Source of the DNA: an uncultured Oscillospiraceae bacterium
Lineage (GTDB): Bacteria > Bacillota > Clostridia > Oscillospirales > Oscillospiraceae
DNA length: 64,000 nt
Direction: 5' to 3'
Assembly: GCA_934597165.1 (NCBI GenBank)
Contig: CAKTQP010000007.1
Coordinates: forward strand, 1-64,000
The notes beneath the pieces were generated by a model. The model worked only from the letters and a program-made list of their open reading frames with translations, was not told the DNA's origin and did not search any database. The position numbers and the translations under genes were made by a program. Positions 1 through 8,326 of the stretch are shown here, piece after piece. How positions within the stretch are numbered: position 1 is the stretch's first letter; each line of letters opens with the position of its first letter.

Positions 1-157
1 GGCGGACGGTCTCCTCTGCGTCAGGGGTCTGTTCCCCCTGCAGGACGCTCTTGCTCAAACCAAAGGTACGGAGGTGGCTGCTGATGCGCATACCAATGGG
101 AATGCCCAGCAGGATCACGAGACAAATGACCCAAGTCAAAATCTGTTTCTTCTTCAT
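1..157 (-). CDS. Small membrane-anchored or secreted protein, 3' end outside window
   Basis: The first 52 codons are visible. The protein starts MKKKQILTWVICLVILLGIP, a lysine-rich N terminus followed by one hydrophobic segment (about residues 6-22), so it is either a signal peptide or a single membrane anchor. An AAAGGAG ribosome-binding site lies 5 bases upstream of the ATG at 157. The rest runs off the left edge, so no family can be named. It lies downstream of two other small secreted proteins on the same strand and may be co-transcribed with them. Confidence 0.6.
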   Translation of the reverse strand, partial: MKKKQILTWVICLVILLGIPIGMRISSHLRTFGLSKSVLQGEQTPDAEETVR

Positions 158-233
158 TGCTGCTCCTTTCCATTTGTAAGCCTAACACTTCCTCAGCACA
201 TAAAATGCGCCGCCCTCTCTCTTTTGGTTGTGC

Positions 234-680
234 TTAGTCCTGCATCACCTCCATCCAGGTTTTCTCCTCATAACGGTATGACCGGCTGTCCCCAGCCTGG
301 TTCTGTATCTGGAACTGGGCCTGCACGATCACTTTGTGTTTTCCGGGTTTTCCTGCCACAAATTCATAGTCCTCTGACACTTCGTCCCCACCGGGCAGCG
401 CCCAGCCATCTGTCCCATCTTCTTGCGGTGTGATCTGTTTTCCGTCCACAGAGACCACAAACAGGTTGGTGTAGTCGAGAAAATAGTCCTGTTCTCCGGT
501 GTTTTCCAGTGAAACAGCAATCTCCCCAGTGTCTCCAGGCTTCAGCCCTTCCTCACACTGCACATCCAACTGGAACGTGTCCCGCTCCGGCAGCTGATTC
601 CGCTGGGCGTACTGCGCATTGGCATAACACCCCACCAAAAACAGCACCAAAAGGATAATGCCCCAACTACGGCGTTTCAT
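234..680 (-). CDS. Putative lipoprotein
   Basis: This 148-residue protein begins with a charged MKRR stretch, a hydrophobic core and the lipobox LVGC, so Cys18 is the likely lipidated residue and the protein should be anchored on the outer face of the membrane. The rest reads as a beta-rich domain with the phrase IAVSLENTGEQDY, typical of extracellular immunoglobulin-like domains of the DUF4352 kind; that family link is a guess. The start is supported by AAGAAGG inside the end of the upstream gene, only 4 bases away, so the two are surely co-transcribed. No catalytic motif is visible. Confidence 0.7.
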   Translation of the reverse strand: MKRRSWGIILLVLFLVGCYANAQYAQRNQLPERDTFQLDVQCEEGLKPGDTGEIAVSLENTGEQDYFLDYTNLFVVSVDGKQITPQEDGTDGWALPGGDEVSEDYEFVAGKPGKHKVIVQAQFQIQNQAGDSRSYRYEEKTWMEVMQD

Positions 681-684
681 TTTC

Positions 685-1065
685 TCAGCCTTCTTCCTCT
701 ACATTGACAAACACAGCCTGATCCGATGTCTTCTCATACGGCTCCGCCTGCCCATCCTGGACGTACCACAGCCGCTGATCGGCGTAGAGGAGGACTGCCC
801 CGTTGTCTTTCGACAGGGTGACCTGTCCATCCTCATCCACAGAGTAAGTAGCCTTTTCCGGCGTTCCGAACTGCTGATAACGGTAATACTCCCGCTCAGA
901 TGTCAGCACGATATAGGTCGCCCCATCTCGTTCATCGCCGCAGATGTAGGTGCCCACCCAGGGGCTGGCTTTTGCCGTGTTACCTACGCCCACGAACTGG
1001 CAGACATTTAAGAGCAGAGAGCCAAACAAGGCCACCAGCAGGACTACGCTCACGTTCTTTCTCAT
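685..1065 (-). CDS. Small secreted protein, hypothetical
   Basis: This 126-residue protein has an N-terminal signal or anchor (MRKNVSVVLLVALFGSLLLN) followed by a soluble domain with alternating polar and aromatic residues (GTYICGDERD, YIVLTSEREYYRYQQ). Its layout closely resembles that of the gene at 1199-1624: signal, a GTY motif, a short reported-value strand, then a second YV strand. The two look like diverged paralogs. An AAAGGAG ribosome-binding site precedes the ATG. Function unknown; an extracytoplasmic role is inferred from the signal only. Confidence 0.65.
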   Translation of the reverse strand: MRKNVSVVLLVALFGSLLLNVCQFVGVGNTAKASPWVGTYICGDERDGATYIVLTSEREYYRYQQFGTPEKATYSVDEDGQVTLSKDNGAVLLYADQRLWYVQDGQAEPYEKTSDQAVFVNVEEEG

Positions 1066-1158
1066 GGTGTTCTCCTTTGATACTTTTTGTAACTATTGTT
1101 ATATTTTAATCTGTTTTCCAATTTTATTGTAGTGTAATCGATCTATTTTGTCAACATA

Positions 1159-1187
1159 AAAAGGGACAGAATGGCTCCGTCCCTTTT
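1159..1187 (-). terminator. Intrinsic terminator after the secreted-protein gene at 1199-1624
   Basis: AAAAGGGAC (1159-1167) pairs with GTCCCTTTT (1179-1187). Read on the minus strand the stem is followed by a T-rich run. Confidence 0.8.
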
Positions 1188-1198
1188 GCTTATAGTAT

Positions 1199-1624
1199 TT
1201 ATGGCAGGAGCATTCCCTCACCATAGTGATGTACTCGAACCACTTCGCCCTTCATCCAAACCAGTTCCGCGTCACCGCCCGCCAGAGGGATGACATAACC
1301 GCAGACAGCGCCGCTCTTTTCATGGAGCACCCCTTCTCCACTGGTCAAAAACTGGCACGTTCCCTGTGCCATGATCTTCTGAGGATACTCCGTGTAGTAG
1401 TAAAAGGTGTGTTCCGCCTGGCTATCTATCACAAAGAGCTTTCGGGTCCGCATATCTTCCGTGTCATCCACATAGGTGCCATACTGAAAGGTGGGGCGTT
1501 CCTGTTCCTGCTGCCACGTGTGCCTTGTGTCGATGAGAAAGGCCAGCAGCGAGAAGTTCAAGAACAGGGAGATGAGCAGCACGATAGCCAGCACCCGTTT
1601 TCCGTCTTTCTTTTCTTGCTTCAT
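1199..1624 (-). CDS. Small secreted or membrane-anchored protein, paralog of 685-1065
   Basis: The 141-residue product has a basic start (MKQEKKDGKR), a hydrophobic stretch at about residues 11-31 and an extracytoplasmic domain containing QYGTYVDD and YYYTEYP. It shares the GTY-then-strand layout with its neighbour at 685-1065 but little identity. The start is set by GAAAGGAG just upstream of the ATG. A terminator lies directly after the stop, so it is a separate transcription unit from the two genes to its left. No known function. Confidence 0.65.
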   Translation of the reverse strand: MKQEKKDGKRVLAIVLLISLFLNFSLLAFLIDTRHTWQQEQERPTFQYGTYVDDTEDMRTRKLFVIDSQAEHTFYYYTEYPQKIMAQGTCQFLTSGEGVLHEKSGAVCGYVIPLAGGDAELVWMKGEVVRVHHYGEGMLLP

Positions 1625-1767
1625 GTCATATGCTCCTTTCTTCCTCCTCGGGCAGGGATACCTCTGCCGCTATCACTTCCACTTTTGGTATTTTTATTAT
1701 AACATACAATTCTTTTACATCGTCAAATTTTTCCTTTAAGAATTATTTAAGGATTTTACACAAAAAG

Positions 1768-1790
1768 AGAGGTGGATTTTCTCCACCTCT
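1768..1790 (-). terminator. Intrinsic terminator of the asparagine synthetase gene
   Basis: AGAGGTGGA (1768-1776) pairs with TCCACCTCT (1782-1790). The minus strand continues into a T-run (plus-strand A-run at 1762-1766). Confidence 0.85.
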
Positions 1791-1799
1791 TTGTCATCC

Positions 1800-3650
1800 T
1801 CAAGCAGACAGTCCAAATCGTTCCATCCAGATATTCAATTCGATCAGGTAAGCGATCATCTGCGGCCCCGCCATGAGCTGGCCGAACCAGGGGCGGCCGT
1901 AGTCCCCGGCGTCCCGGAGCAGGCCGTCCTCCAAGGTCTGGGTGTCCACCAGGCTGTGGATGGGGGCATCAGGGCGGCGCAAGATTGCCCGCAGCTTCTC
2001 CCGTGCCAGCCGCTCGAAGAGGGGGTTGTGGGTTTTGGGGTAGGGAGACTTGGGACGGTTGCGGACGTCCTCCGGCAGGATGCCTGCGGCGGCGTCTCGG
2101 AGGACCTGTTTGCGGATGCCGCCCCGGCTCTTCATTTCCCAGGGAATGTTCCACACGTAGTCCACCAGATGGTGGTCGCAGAAGGGCACACGGACCTCCA
2201 AGCCGGAATACATACTCATACGATCCTTCCGATCCAGCAGGTTGGTCATGAACCAATTCAGGTTCAGCCAGCCAATCTCCCGCCGCCGGGCTTCCGCCTC
2301 TGTTTCGCCCTCCAGACGCGGGGTTTCCTCGACACTCTCCTGGTAGCGCCATTTGACATAATCCTCTAGCTGGAGCCGCTCCACCACTTCCGGTCGGAAG
2401 ACGTCGGTGCGGGCGGTGATGTCCATGCTCCAAGGGAAGGTGTCCGCCGCCAACATATCCGCCCGGTGGAACCACGGGTAGCCGCCAAAAATCTCGTCGC
2501 TGCACTCGCCGGACAGGGAGACCGTGTGGCGCTGGCGGATCTGACTACAGAAGTAGAGCAGGGAGGAATCCAAATCTGCCATCCCCGGCAGGTCTTTGGC
2601 CTCCACTGCTGCCCCCAACAGGGACACCAGCAGCTCCTGGGAGCAGGTCAAAATCCGGTGGTCGGTGCCAAATTCCTCCCGCATCCGCTCCACCCAAGGC
2701 CAATCGGCGTCGGGCTGGAAGGAGGACGCTTTGAAATACTTCTGGTTGTCGGTGTAATCAAAGGAATAGGTCTCCAAGGGCGGCAGTCCCCACTCCTGAT
2801 AGGCGTTGGCCGCCACGGCGGTGATGATGGAGGAATCCAACCCGCCGGAGAGCAGGGTACACAGAGGCACGTCACTGACCAGCTGCCGCCGGATGGCAGA
2901 GGAGAGCAGGTGCCGCAGGTGTTCCACCGTCTCTGGGTAGTCCTCGGTGTGGGGACGGCTGGTCACGTTCCAATAGCGCTGAACCTGTAGACCTTCTGCG
3001 CTGACGGTGAGCTGGTGGGCCGGTTTCAGCTCGTAAATCCCTTTGAACACGCCCACCCCCGGCGTGCGAGCAGGGGAGATGCCCAACACCTCCTGCCATG
3101 TGGTCTCATCCGCCTCCGGTGTCAGGCCAGGGTAGCAGAAGAGGGTCTTCAGCTCGGAGCCAAAGACAAAGGTACTGCCCACCATGGTATAGAAGAAGGG
3201 TTTTACCCCAAACCGGTCCCGGCAGCAGAACAGCGTGCGGGTGCGCTCCTCCCAGATGGCGAAGGCGTAGATGCCCTCCAAGTGGTCGCCCATCTCTTCG
3301 CCGTACTCCCGCCATGCCTCCAGTACCACTTCGGTGTCCGTCCGGGTGACAAACTGGTGCCCTCTTCGGGTCAGCTCCTGCCGCAGGTCGTCGGTGTTGT
3401 ACAGCTCCCCGTTGTAGACCAGCACGATGTCTTGCCCGTCCTCACCCCGGCGCACCATGGGCTGATGCCCGTTCTCCGGGTCGATGACCGCCAGCCGCCG
3501 GTGTGCCAGAACACAGTCCTGCCCCAGCCACAGGCCGCCGTCATCCGGCCCCCGTCGCTTCAAGGAACGGCACATCCGTTCCCCGGTCTTTTCCCATTGC
3601 CACGTCCGGTTATCCCGGCTCCAATCGCAAAATCCGCCAATGCCGCACAT
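1800..3650 (-). CDS. asnB: Asparagine synthetase (glutamine-hydrolysing), AsnB type
   Basis: The 616-residue enzyme makes asparagine from aspartate, ATP and glutamine. The N-terminal glutaminase domain begins MCGIGGF; its Cys2 nucleophile must follow the initiator Met, so the start is placed at 3650 rather than eight codons upstream, and an AAAGGA sits about 9 bases before it. The synthetase half has the PP-loop LSGGLDSS and the substrate loop SGECSDEIFGGYPW. Length is about that of B. subtilis AsnB/AsnO. It stands alone with its own terminator. Confidence 0.95.
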   Translation of the reverse strand: MCGIGGFCDWSRDNRTWQWEKTGERMCRSLKRRGPDDGGLWLGQDCVLAHRRLAVIDPENGHQPMVRRGEDGQDIVLVYNGELYNTDDLRQELTRRGHQFVTRTDTEVVLEAWREYGEEMGDHLEGIYAFAIWEERTRTLFCCRDRFGVKPFFYTMVGSTFVFGSELKTLFCYPGLTPEADETTWQEVLGISPARTPGVGVFKGIYELKPAHQLTVSAEGLQVQRYWNVTSRPHTEDYPETVEHLRHLLSSAIRRQLVSDVPLCTLLSGGLDSSIITAVAANAYQEWGLPPLETYSFDYTDNQKYFKASSFQPDADWPWVERMREEFGTDHRILTCSQELLVSLLGAAVEAKDLPGMADLDSSLLYFCSQIRQRHTVSLSGECSDEIFGGYPWFHRADMLAADTFPWSMDITARTDVFRPEVVERLQLEDYVKWRYQESVEETPRLEGETEAEARRREIGWLNLNWFMTNLLDRKDRMSMYSGLEVRVPFCDHHLVDYVWNIPWEMKSRGGIRKQVLRDAAAGILPEDVRNRPKSPYPKTHNPLFERLAREKLRAILRRPDAPIHSLVDTQTLEDGLLRDAGDYGRPWFGQLMAGPQMIAYLIELNIWMERFGLSA

Positions 3651-3844
3651 TCCAACCATTCCTTTCCGTTTCATTCTGGTTCTAGTTTATGCGCAAGGCC
3701 GGAACCCTGTGCAAAAATCCCCTGGAAAATCATGAAATTTCTGCTGACATCCCGTTGGTTTTGGAGTACAATAGAACGTACGCTGTCTGAATCTTCTACC
3801 GTACAAGGTACGGTTTTTCTCACCTTATTTTTTGGAGGTTTTAC

Positions 3845-4648
3845 ATGAAACGAATCTATTACCCCTTGCTCGCCCTGGCGTTGGGCGTGATCGGCTTCTT
3901 TTTGCGGACGCAGCAGCTCTCTGTAGCGCTGTCCCCCTCCACTGGAATGCCCATCCTGCATCACCCCTATTCCTACGCCCTCATCGCCCTGACCATCCTC
4001 GGCGCCCTGCTGCTCTTCTTCCTGAGCTTTTTTGTGGCCAATGAAGCCCAAGACTGGTACTCTGCCTATCACGCAGGGCCACTGCTGCAGGGGTTAGAGT
4101 TCCTCTCCGCCGCCGCTTTTCTGGTGGGGACGGGGATGATCTTCTACACGCTGTTCCTGACCTATCTGAGCAATGGGGGAGGCAATCTGCTGGTGGTGCT
4201 GTTCCAGACCCAGCCCTTCCTGTTGTTCTTGGGGCTCTTGATGCTCTGCGCAACGATTGCTGTCTTCTTTATGGTCCTGCGCAACGGCGACAGCGGCAGC
4301 TGGTCTCTGGCGCCTCTCATTCCCGGCTTCATGTCCTGCGTTTGGCTGGTGCTGACCTATCATTCCAACGCCTCTAACCCGTCCATCATGTCCTTCGCCT
4401 GGCAGATCTTTGCCGTCAGCTCCGCCGCATTGGCCTGGTACTTCACCGCCTCCTTTGCCTTCCAATTCCCCCGTCCCCAGGCAGCCACCTGGTTCAGTCT
4501 GCTGACCGTCATGCTCTGTTTGATCGCCCTGGCGGACTCGGTGGAGCTGTATCAGAAATTTTTGTTGGCTGCCACCGCCCTTTGGTTCCTGGTGCGCAGC
4601 ATCCTGCTCATTGACAATGCGGAGTACAGCGGGAAACACATTGGATAA
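3845..4648 (+). CDS. Polytopic membrane protein, hypothetical
   Basis: This 267-residue protein is almost wholly hydrophobic, with about seven or eight membrane segments separated by short loops and no sizable soluble domain. There is no motif I can tie to a transporter or enzyme family. A good ribosome-binding site (GGAGG, 7 bases before the ATG) supports the start. It is a single-gene unit that ends in a terminator shared with the convergent phosphatase gene. Function unknown. Confidence 0.7.
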   Translation: MKRIYYPLLALALGVIGFFLRTQQLSVALSPSTGMPILHHPYSYALIALTILGALLLFFLSFFVANEAQDWYSAYHAGPLLQGLEFLSAAAFLVGTGMIFYTLFLTYLSNGGGNLLVVLFQTQPFLLFLGLLMLCATIAVFFMVLRNGDSGSWSLAPLIPGFMSCVWLVLTYHSNASNPSIMSFAWQIFAVSSAALAWYFTASFAFQFPRPQAATWFSLLTVMLCLIALADSVELYQKFLLAATALWFLVRSILLIDNAEYSGKHIG

Positions 4649-4661
4649 CTACATGAACATG

Positions 4662-4700
4662 AAAAAAGCCTGTCTTTCCTCAGAAAGACAGGCTTTTCTT
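4662..4700. terminator. Bidirectional terminator between convergent genes
   Basis: AAAAGCCTGTCTTT (4664-4677) pairs with AAAGACAGGCTTTT (4684-4697), with A- and T-runs on the two flanks so that it can serve both strands. Confidence 0.9.
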
Positions 4701-5230
4701 TATAAATCGAACTCCAACAGCTGGCAGTTCTCCATATAAAACTCGTAAAAATCCCCAAAAGGAATGTCCACAAAATAAGTACGCGCCGCCCGGCAGAAGC
4801 AGCCGTGGGACACCAGCAGCACCCGTTTGTCCGGGTACGTATCCCGCACCTTTTCGATGACCGTATAGGCACGGTGGATGAGCTGCGCTGTGGACTCGCC
4901 CTCTGGGTAGTGCCACAGCAGGCTCTTGCGCTTCTTCCGGTACTCCGGGTCATCCACGCTCCGGCCTTCAAAGGTGCCAAAGTCCTGTTCGATGAGGAGG
5001 GGTTCCGTCAGCACCGGTACGCCCACCTTTTGGGCGATGATGGCCGCTGTCTCCTGGGCGCGATCCATGGGGGAGGCCAAGATCACATTCACCCCGGCGC
5101 GTGCCGCCTCTTCGCCCACCTGAGCGGCCTGTGCTCTGCCTAAGTCGGTCAGCTGTGCTTCGGTTCGGCCGCAGACGCAGCGCTTGGTGTTCCAATCGGT
5201 CTGGCCATGTCGGGTCAAAAACAATTTCAT
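4700..5230 (-). CDS. Histidine phosphatase family protein (phosphoglycerate-mutase-like)
   Basis: The 176-residue protein carries the family signature LTRHGQTDWN (phospho-accepting His) near the N terminus, the second-half motif GESTAQLIHR and the distal VSHGCFCRA motif. This identifies a histidine phosphatase, but the substrate (phosphosugar, nucleotide or cobalamin intermediate) cannot be told from sequence. The start at 5230 is preferred over an upstream ATG that overlaps the lexA-like stop codon, because AGGAGG lies 9 bases before it. It probably forms an operon with the lexA-like gene. Confidence 0.85.
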   Translation of the reverse strand: MKLFLTRHGQTDWNTKRCVCGRTEAQLTDLGRAQAAQVGEEAARAGVNVILASPMDRAQETAAIIAQKVGVPVLTEPLLIEQDFGTFEGRSVDDPEYRKKRKSLLWHYPEGESTAQLIHRAYTVIEKVRDTYPDKRVLLVSHGCFCRAARTYFVDIPFGDFYEFYMENCQLLEFDL

Positions 5231-5246
5231 CGGAAGATTCCTCCTC

Positions 5247-5837
5247 TCAGTCATAGTGGCGTACCACTGCGATCACCTTTCCCAACAGCACCACCTCTGT
5301 CCCGTCCACCGGCGTTTTGTCCGGAATGGTGAGCCACAGGTGGTCCTGCTCCCAATTGGCAGTGCCACAGACGGTCTGTCCCTCCAGCAAAAAGAGCATC
5401 AGCTCGCCCGGCTTCTGCGGCTCCTGCTGCCGCACCACCACCAGGTCACCGGGCAGGATGCCGGCGGAACGCAGGGTGTCCCGCTCCATCCGGACGGCAA
5501 AGTGGAACTGCGGTGCGTCTCCTGTGTCAAAGAGCAGGGTCTCCCCAGTGAAGTCGGACAGCTCTGCGGTCACTTCCTTCAGGATGGGGATCTTTTGCGC
5601 AGACTGAGTGTGTGCCGGCGTCACCGGTGTGATGGAACGGGTCTTTCCTGCGCCCCTGTGGATGACACCGGCGGCTTCCATGGCTTTCAGGTGAAAGTGG
5701 ACGGTGGAAGGGGATTTCAGGTGCACCGCCTCCGCGATCTCTCGGACGGAAGGGGGATAGCCTCGCTCCTGGGTGAAGGCGAGGATGTAGTCGTAGATCT
5801 GATTCTGTTTGGGGGTCAGCCGGTTCTTCAAGGGCAT
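5247..5837 (-). CDS. LexA-like repressor lacking the autocleavage dyad
   Basis: The 196-residue protein has the LexA winged-helix domain at residues 1-70 (LTPKQNQIYDYI, then GYPPSVREIAEAV and STVHFHLKAMEAAG) and a LexA/S24-like C-terminal fold ending in VVLLGKVIAVVRHYD. The active-site features of LexA appear absent. Where LexA has GDSM, this protein has RDTL before SAGILPGD. Where LexA has TVKR, it has TVCG. The Ala-Gly cleavage site is replaced by ILKEVTAELSD. The start at 5837 matches the LexA N terminus; the upstream in-frame extension has no family resemblance. It may be a LexA paralog that is not RecA-cleavable, or a LexA with changed chemistry. Confidence 0.75.
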   Translation of the reverse strand: MPLKNRLTPKQNQIYDYILAFTQERGYPPSVREIAEAVHLKSPSTVHFHLKAMEAAGVIHRGAGKTRSITPVTPAHTQSAQKIPILKEVTAELSDFTGETLLFDTGDAPQFHFAVRMERDTLRSAGILPGDLVVVRQQEPQKPGELMLFLLEGQTVCGTANWEQDHLWLTIPDKTPVDGTEVVLLGKVIAVVRHYD

Positions 5838-5965
5838 CCTCTTCTTTCTCACCGTGGACGCTTTGCAATTCCACTTTTTACAAGCTTCTTGGGTCGTGCT
5901 GTGCCAGTATACCACAGCGTCGGGAAAATCACAAACACTTGTTCTAATTTTTTCTCACATTTCCC

Positions 5966-6017
5966 CTTGACATTAAAAAAATATCTCGCTACAATGATAA
6001 GCACGCTAATTATTAGC
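5966..6017 (+). promoter_or_regulatory. Promoter and palindromic operator of the MarR-ABC operon
   Basis: TTGACA (5966-5971) and TACAAT (5989-5994) are separated by 17 bases. A perfect inverted repeat GCTAAT-T-ATTAGC (6005-6017) lies at or just after the expected transcription start, a position where binding of the encoded MarR protein would block transcription. Confidence 0.8.
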
Positions 6018-6047
6018 CCGCAAACAATTAAAAAAGGAGGTGAGGCT

Positions 6048-6566
6048 TTGTATCTCTATCAACATAAAAAGAACCCCTCCATTTTGATGCTCCACCGGCT
6101 CAACCGTGCCCATCGGAACGCCGTCGCTGCGTTGATGGCTCAGTATCACCTTCAGGATGTGGGCAATCCCATGCTGTTATTCATCCTGTCCAAAGGATTG
6201 GAGGAGGACGCTGTCCTGCCCAACCAAAAGCAGCTGGCACAGTGGCTCCACGTCTCTCCGGCTACGGTGGCCAACTCGTTGAAGTCATTGGAGCGAGGCG
6301 GCTACGTCCACAAGGAGCAAGACCCACAGGACGCCCGGCGGAACCGGGTGTCCATCACGGAAAAGGGACGTCAAGCCGTCTTGGAATGTGTGAAGGTCTT
6401 TGATACGGTGGATAGTCAGATGCTCCAAGGGTTTTCCCCAGAGGATCAGGCACAGCTGATGCGCTATCAAGAACAGATGCTCAACAACCTATCCCAGCTC
6501 AGCGGGGAAGACTGTCCGGAGGATTGCCCACCCTTTCCGCCGCACCATCCCCACTGCCATTTCTAA
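6048..6566 (+). CDS. MarR family transcriptional regulator
   Basis: The protein has 172 residues and starts at TTG 6048, which follows AAAGGAGG by 7 bases. The winged helix is clear (LAQWLHVSPATVANSL recognition region; wing with QDPQDARRNRVSITEKG). The C terminus is unusual: CPEDCPPFPPHHPHCHF has three cysteines and four histidines in 17 residues and could bind a metal or thiol ligand. The gene is first in an operon with an ABC exporter pair, and its own promoter carries a palindrome, so it most likely represses the operon and itself until an exported compound or stress signal releases it. Confidence 0.9.
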   Translation: MYLYQHKKNPSILMLHRLNRAHRNAVAALMAQYHLQDVGNPMLLFILSKGLEEDAVLPNQKQLAQWLHVSPATVANSLKSLERGGYVHKEQDPQDARRNRVSITEKGRQAVLECVKVFDTVDSQMLQGFSPEDQAQLMRYQEQMLNNLSQLSGEDCPEDCPPFPPHHPHCHF

Positions 6567-6589
6567 CTCGAAAGGACTGAGAACCTGCT

Positions 6590-8326
6590 ATGATGAAACG
6601 TCTGTTCCCTTATTTCAAGGGATACAAAAAACAAGCGATCCTGGCGCCTGCGCTCATTGCGCTGGAGACCATCTGCGAGCTGATCCTGCCTCTGCTGATG
6701 GCGGAGATCATTGACAGCGGCATCCAAAAGGGCAATATGCCGGTCATCCTGAAAATGGGTGCGCTGATGCTGGTGGTGGCTGCCGCCGCCATGTACTGCG
6801 GCGTCATGTCCGCCAAGCACGCCGCCTTTGCTGCCCAGGGTCTGGGCGCCAACCTGCGTAAGGCGCAATTTGAGAAGATCAGCACCTTTTCCTTCCGCAA
6901 CATCGACCAATTCTCCACTGCCTCTCTGGTCACCCGTCTGACCAATGATGTGACCAACGTGCAGAACATGGTGGCCATGGCTCTGCGCCTGCTCATCCGC
7001 AGCGGCGTGATGATCGTAGCCTCTATGGCGGTGGCCATCTATATCCGCTGGCAGCTGGCTATGATCCTCATCATTGCCGTGCCTGTCATTGCCCTGGTCA
7101 TTGGCCTGCTGATGAAGGTCTGCATGGGGCTGTTCCGTGCCATGCAGCATCGGCTGGATCTGCTCAATGAAACCGTCCAGGAAAATCTGACCGCCATCCG
7201 TGTGGTCAAATCCTATGTTCGAGAGGAGTTTGAGAAGGAGAAGTTCAAAACCTCCAACGACAACTTCACCAAAGCCGGCATGAACGTGAGCCTGCGCATC
7301 ATCCTCATGCAGCCGGCCATGATGCTGGGTATCTCCATCTCCACCGCCCTCATCCTCTACCTGGGCGGCCAGACCGTTCTGCGCGGCGACCTGGAGATTG
7401 GCCTGCTGTCCTCGCTGTTGAACTACGTCCTCATGGTACTCATGAGCGTTATGATGGTGGCTATGTGCCTGTTGATGTACACCCGTGCCAAGGCCTGTGC
7501 CCAGCGTATCTTTGAAGTCATCGACACCGACTCGGACATTCAGGACGGCTCCGCACCCGCTCTGCCGGAACAGGCAGGTCAGGTGGAATTTCGGGATGTC
7601 TCCTTTAAATATGACACCTCCGGCACCGGCGATAACGTCCTGTCCCACATCTCCTTCACCGCCAAGCCCGGCCAGGTGATTGCCGTCATTGGCGGCACCG
7701 GCGAGGGCAAATCCACCCTGGTCAATCTCATCCCTCGGTTCTACGATGCCACGGAAGGGGAAGTGCTGGTGGACGGCATCAACGTGAAAGACTATCCGCT
7801 GGAAGACCTGCGCCACCGCATCGGCATGGTCCTCCAAAACAACGTCCTGTTCTCCGGCACCATCCGAGAGAACCTGCTGTGGGGCAACCCGGACGCCACG
7901 GAAGAAGAAATCATCCAAGCGGCCAAGGACGCTCAGGCTTATGACTTCATCATGTCCTTCCCCAAGGGCTTTGACACCTGGCTGGAACAGGGCGGCGTCA
8001 ACGTCTCCGGCGGCCAGAAGCAGCGTCTATGCATCGCCCGTGCTATGCTCCGCAAGCCCGCCATCCTCATCCTGGATGACTCCACCTCCGCTGTGGACTC
8101 CGCCACGGAAGCCCTCATCCGGGAGTCCTTCCACGAGAACCTGAAACACACCACTGTTTTCCTCATCGCCCAGCGTATCAGCTCGGTGCGGGACGCCGAT
8201 CAGATCATCATTTTGGATGACGGCAAGGTGGCCGACATCGGCACCCATGACCAACTGATGGCAGAGAGCAAGATCTATCAGGAAATCTATCACTCCCAGC
8301 TGAAAGGAGGGGTCTACCATGGCTGA
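6590..8326 (+). CDS. ABC exporter half-transporter, subunit with degenerate ATPase site
   Basis: The 578-residue protein has an N-terminal six-helix exporter domain (to about residue 320) and a C-terminal ATPase. Walker A is GGTGEGKST and the signature is VSGGQKQR. Walker B reads ILILDDSTS, with Asp in place of the catalytic Glu, and the switch motif is IAQRIS with Gln in place of His. This is the pattern of the TM287/BmrC-type partner in heterodimeric multidrug exporters, whose second site does the hydrolysis. It overlaps the next gene by 8 bases, as expected for translational coupling of partners. Substrate unknown. Confidence 0.92.
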   Translation: MMKRLFPYFKGYKKQAILAPALIALETICELILPLLMAEIIDSGIQKGNMPVILKMGALMLVVAAAAMYCGVMSAKHAAFAAQGLGANLRKAQFEKISTFSFRNIDQFSTASLVTRLTNDVTNVQNMVAMALRLLIRSGVMIVASMAVAIYIRWQLAMILIIAVPVIALVIGLLMKVCMGLFRAMQHRLDLLNETVQENLTAIRVVKSYVREEFEKEKFKTSNDNFTKAGMNVSLRIILMQPAMMLGISISTALILYLGGQTVLRGDLEIGLLSSLLNYVLMVLMSVMMVAMCLLMYTRAKACAQRIFEVIDTDSDIQDGSAPALPEQAGQVEFRDVSFKYDTSGTGDNVLSHISFTAKPGQVIAVIGGTGEGKSTLVNLIPRFYDATEGEVLVDGINVKDYPLEDLRHRIGMVLQNNVLFSGTIRENLLWGNPDATEEEIIQAAKDAQAYDFIMSFPKGFDTWLEQGGVNVSGGQKQRLCIARAMLRKPAILILDDSTSAVDSATEALIRESFHENLKHTTVFLIAQRISSVRDADQIIILDDGKVADIGTHDQLMAESKIYQEIYHSQLKGGVYHG

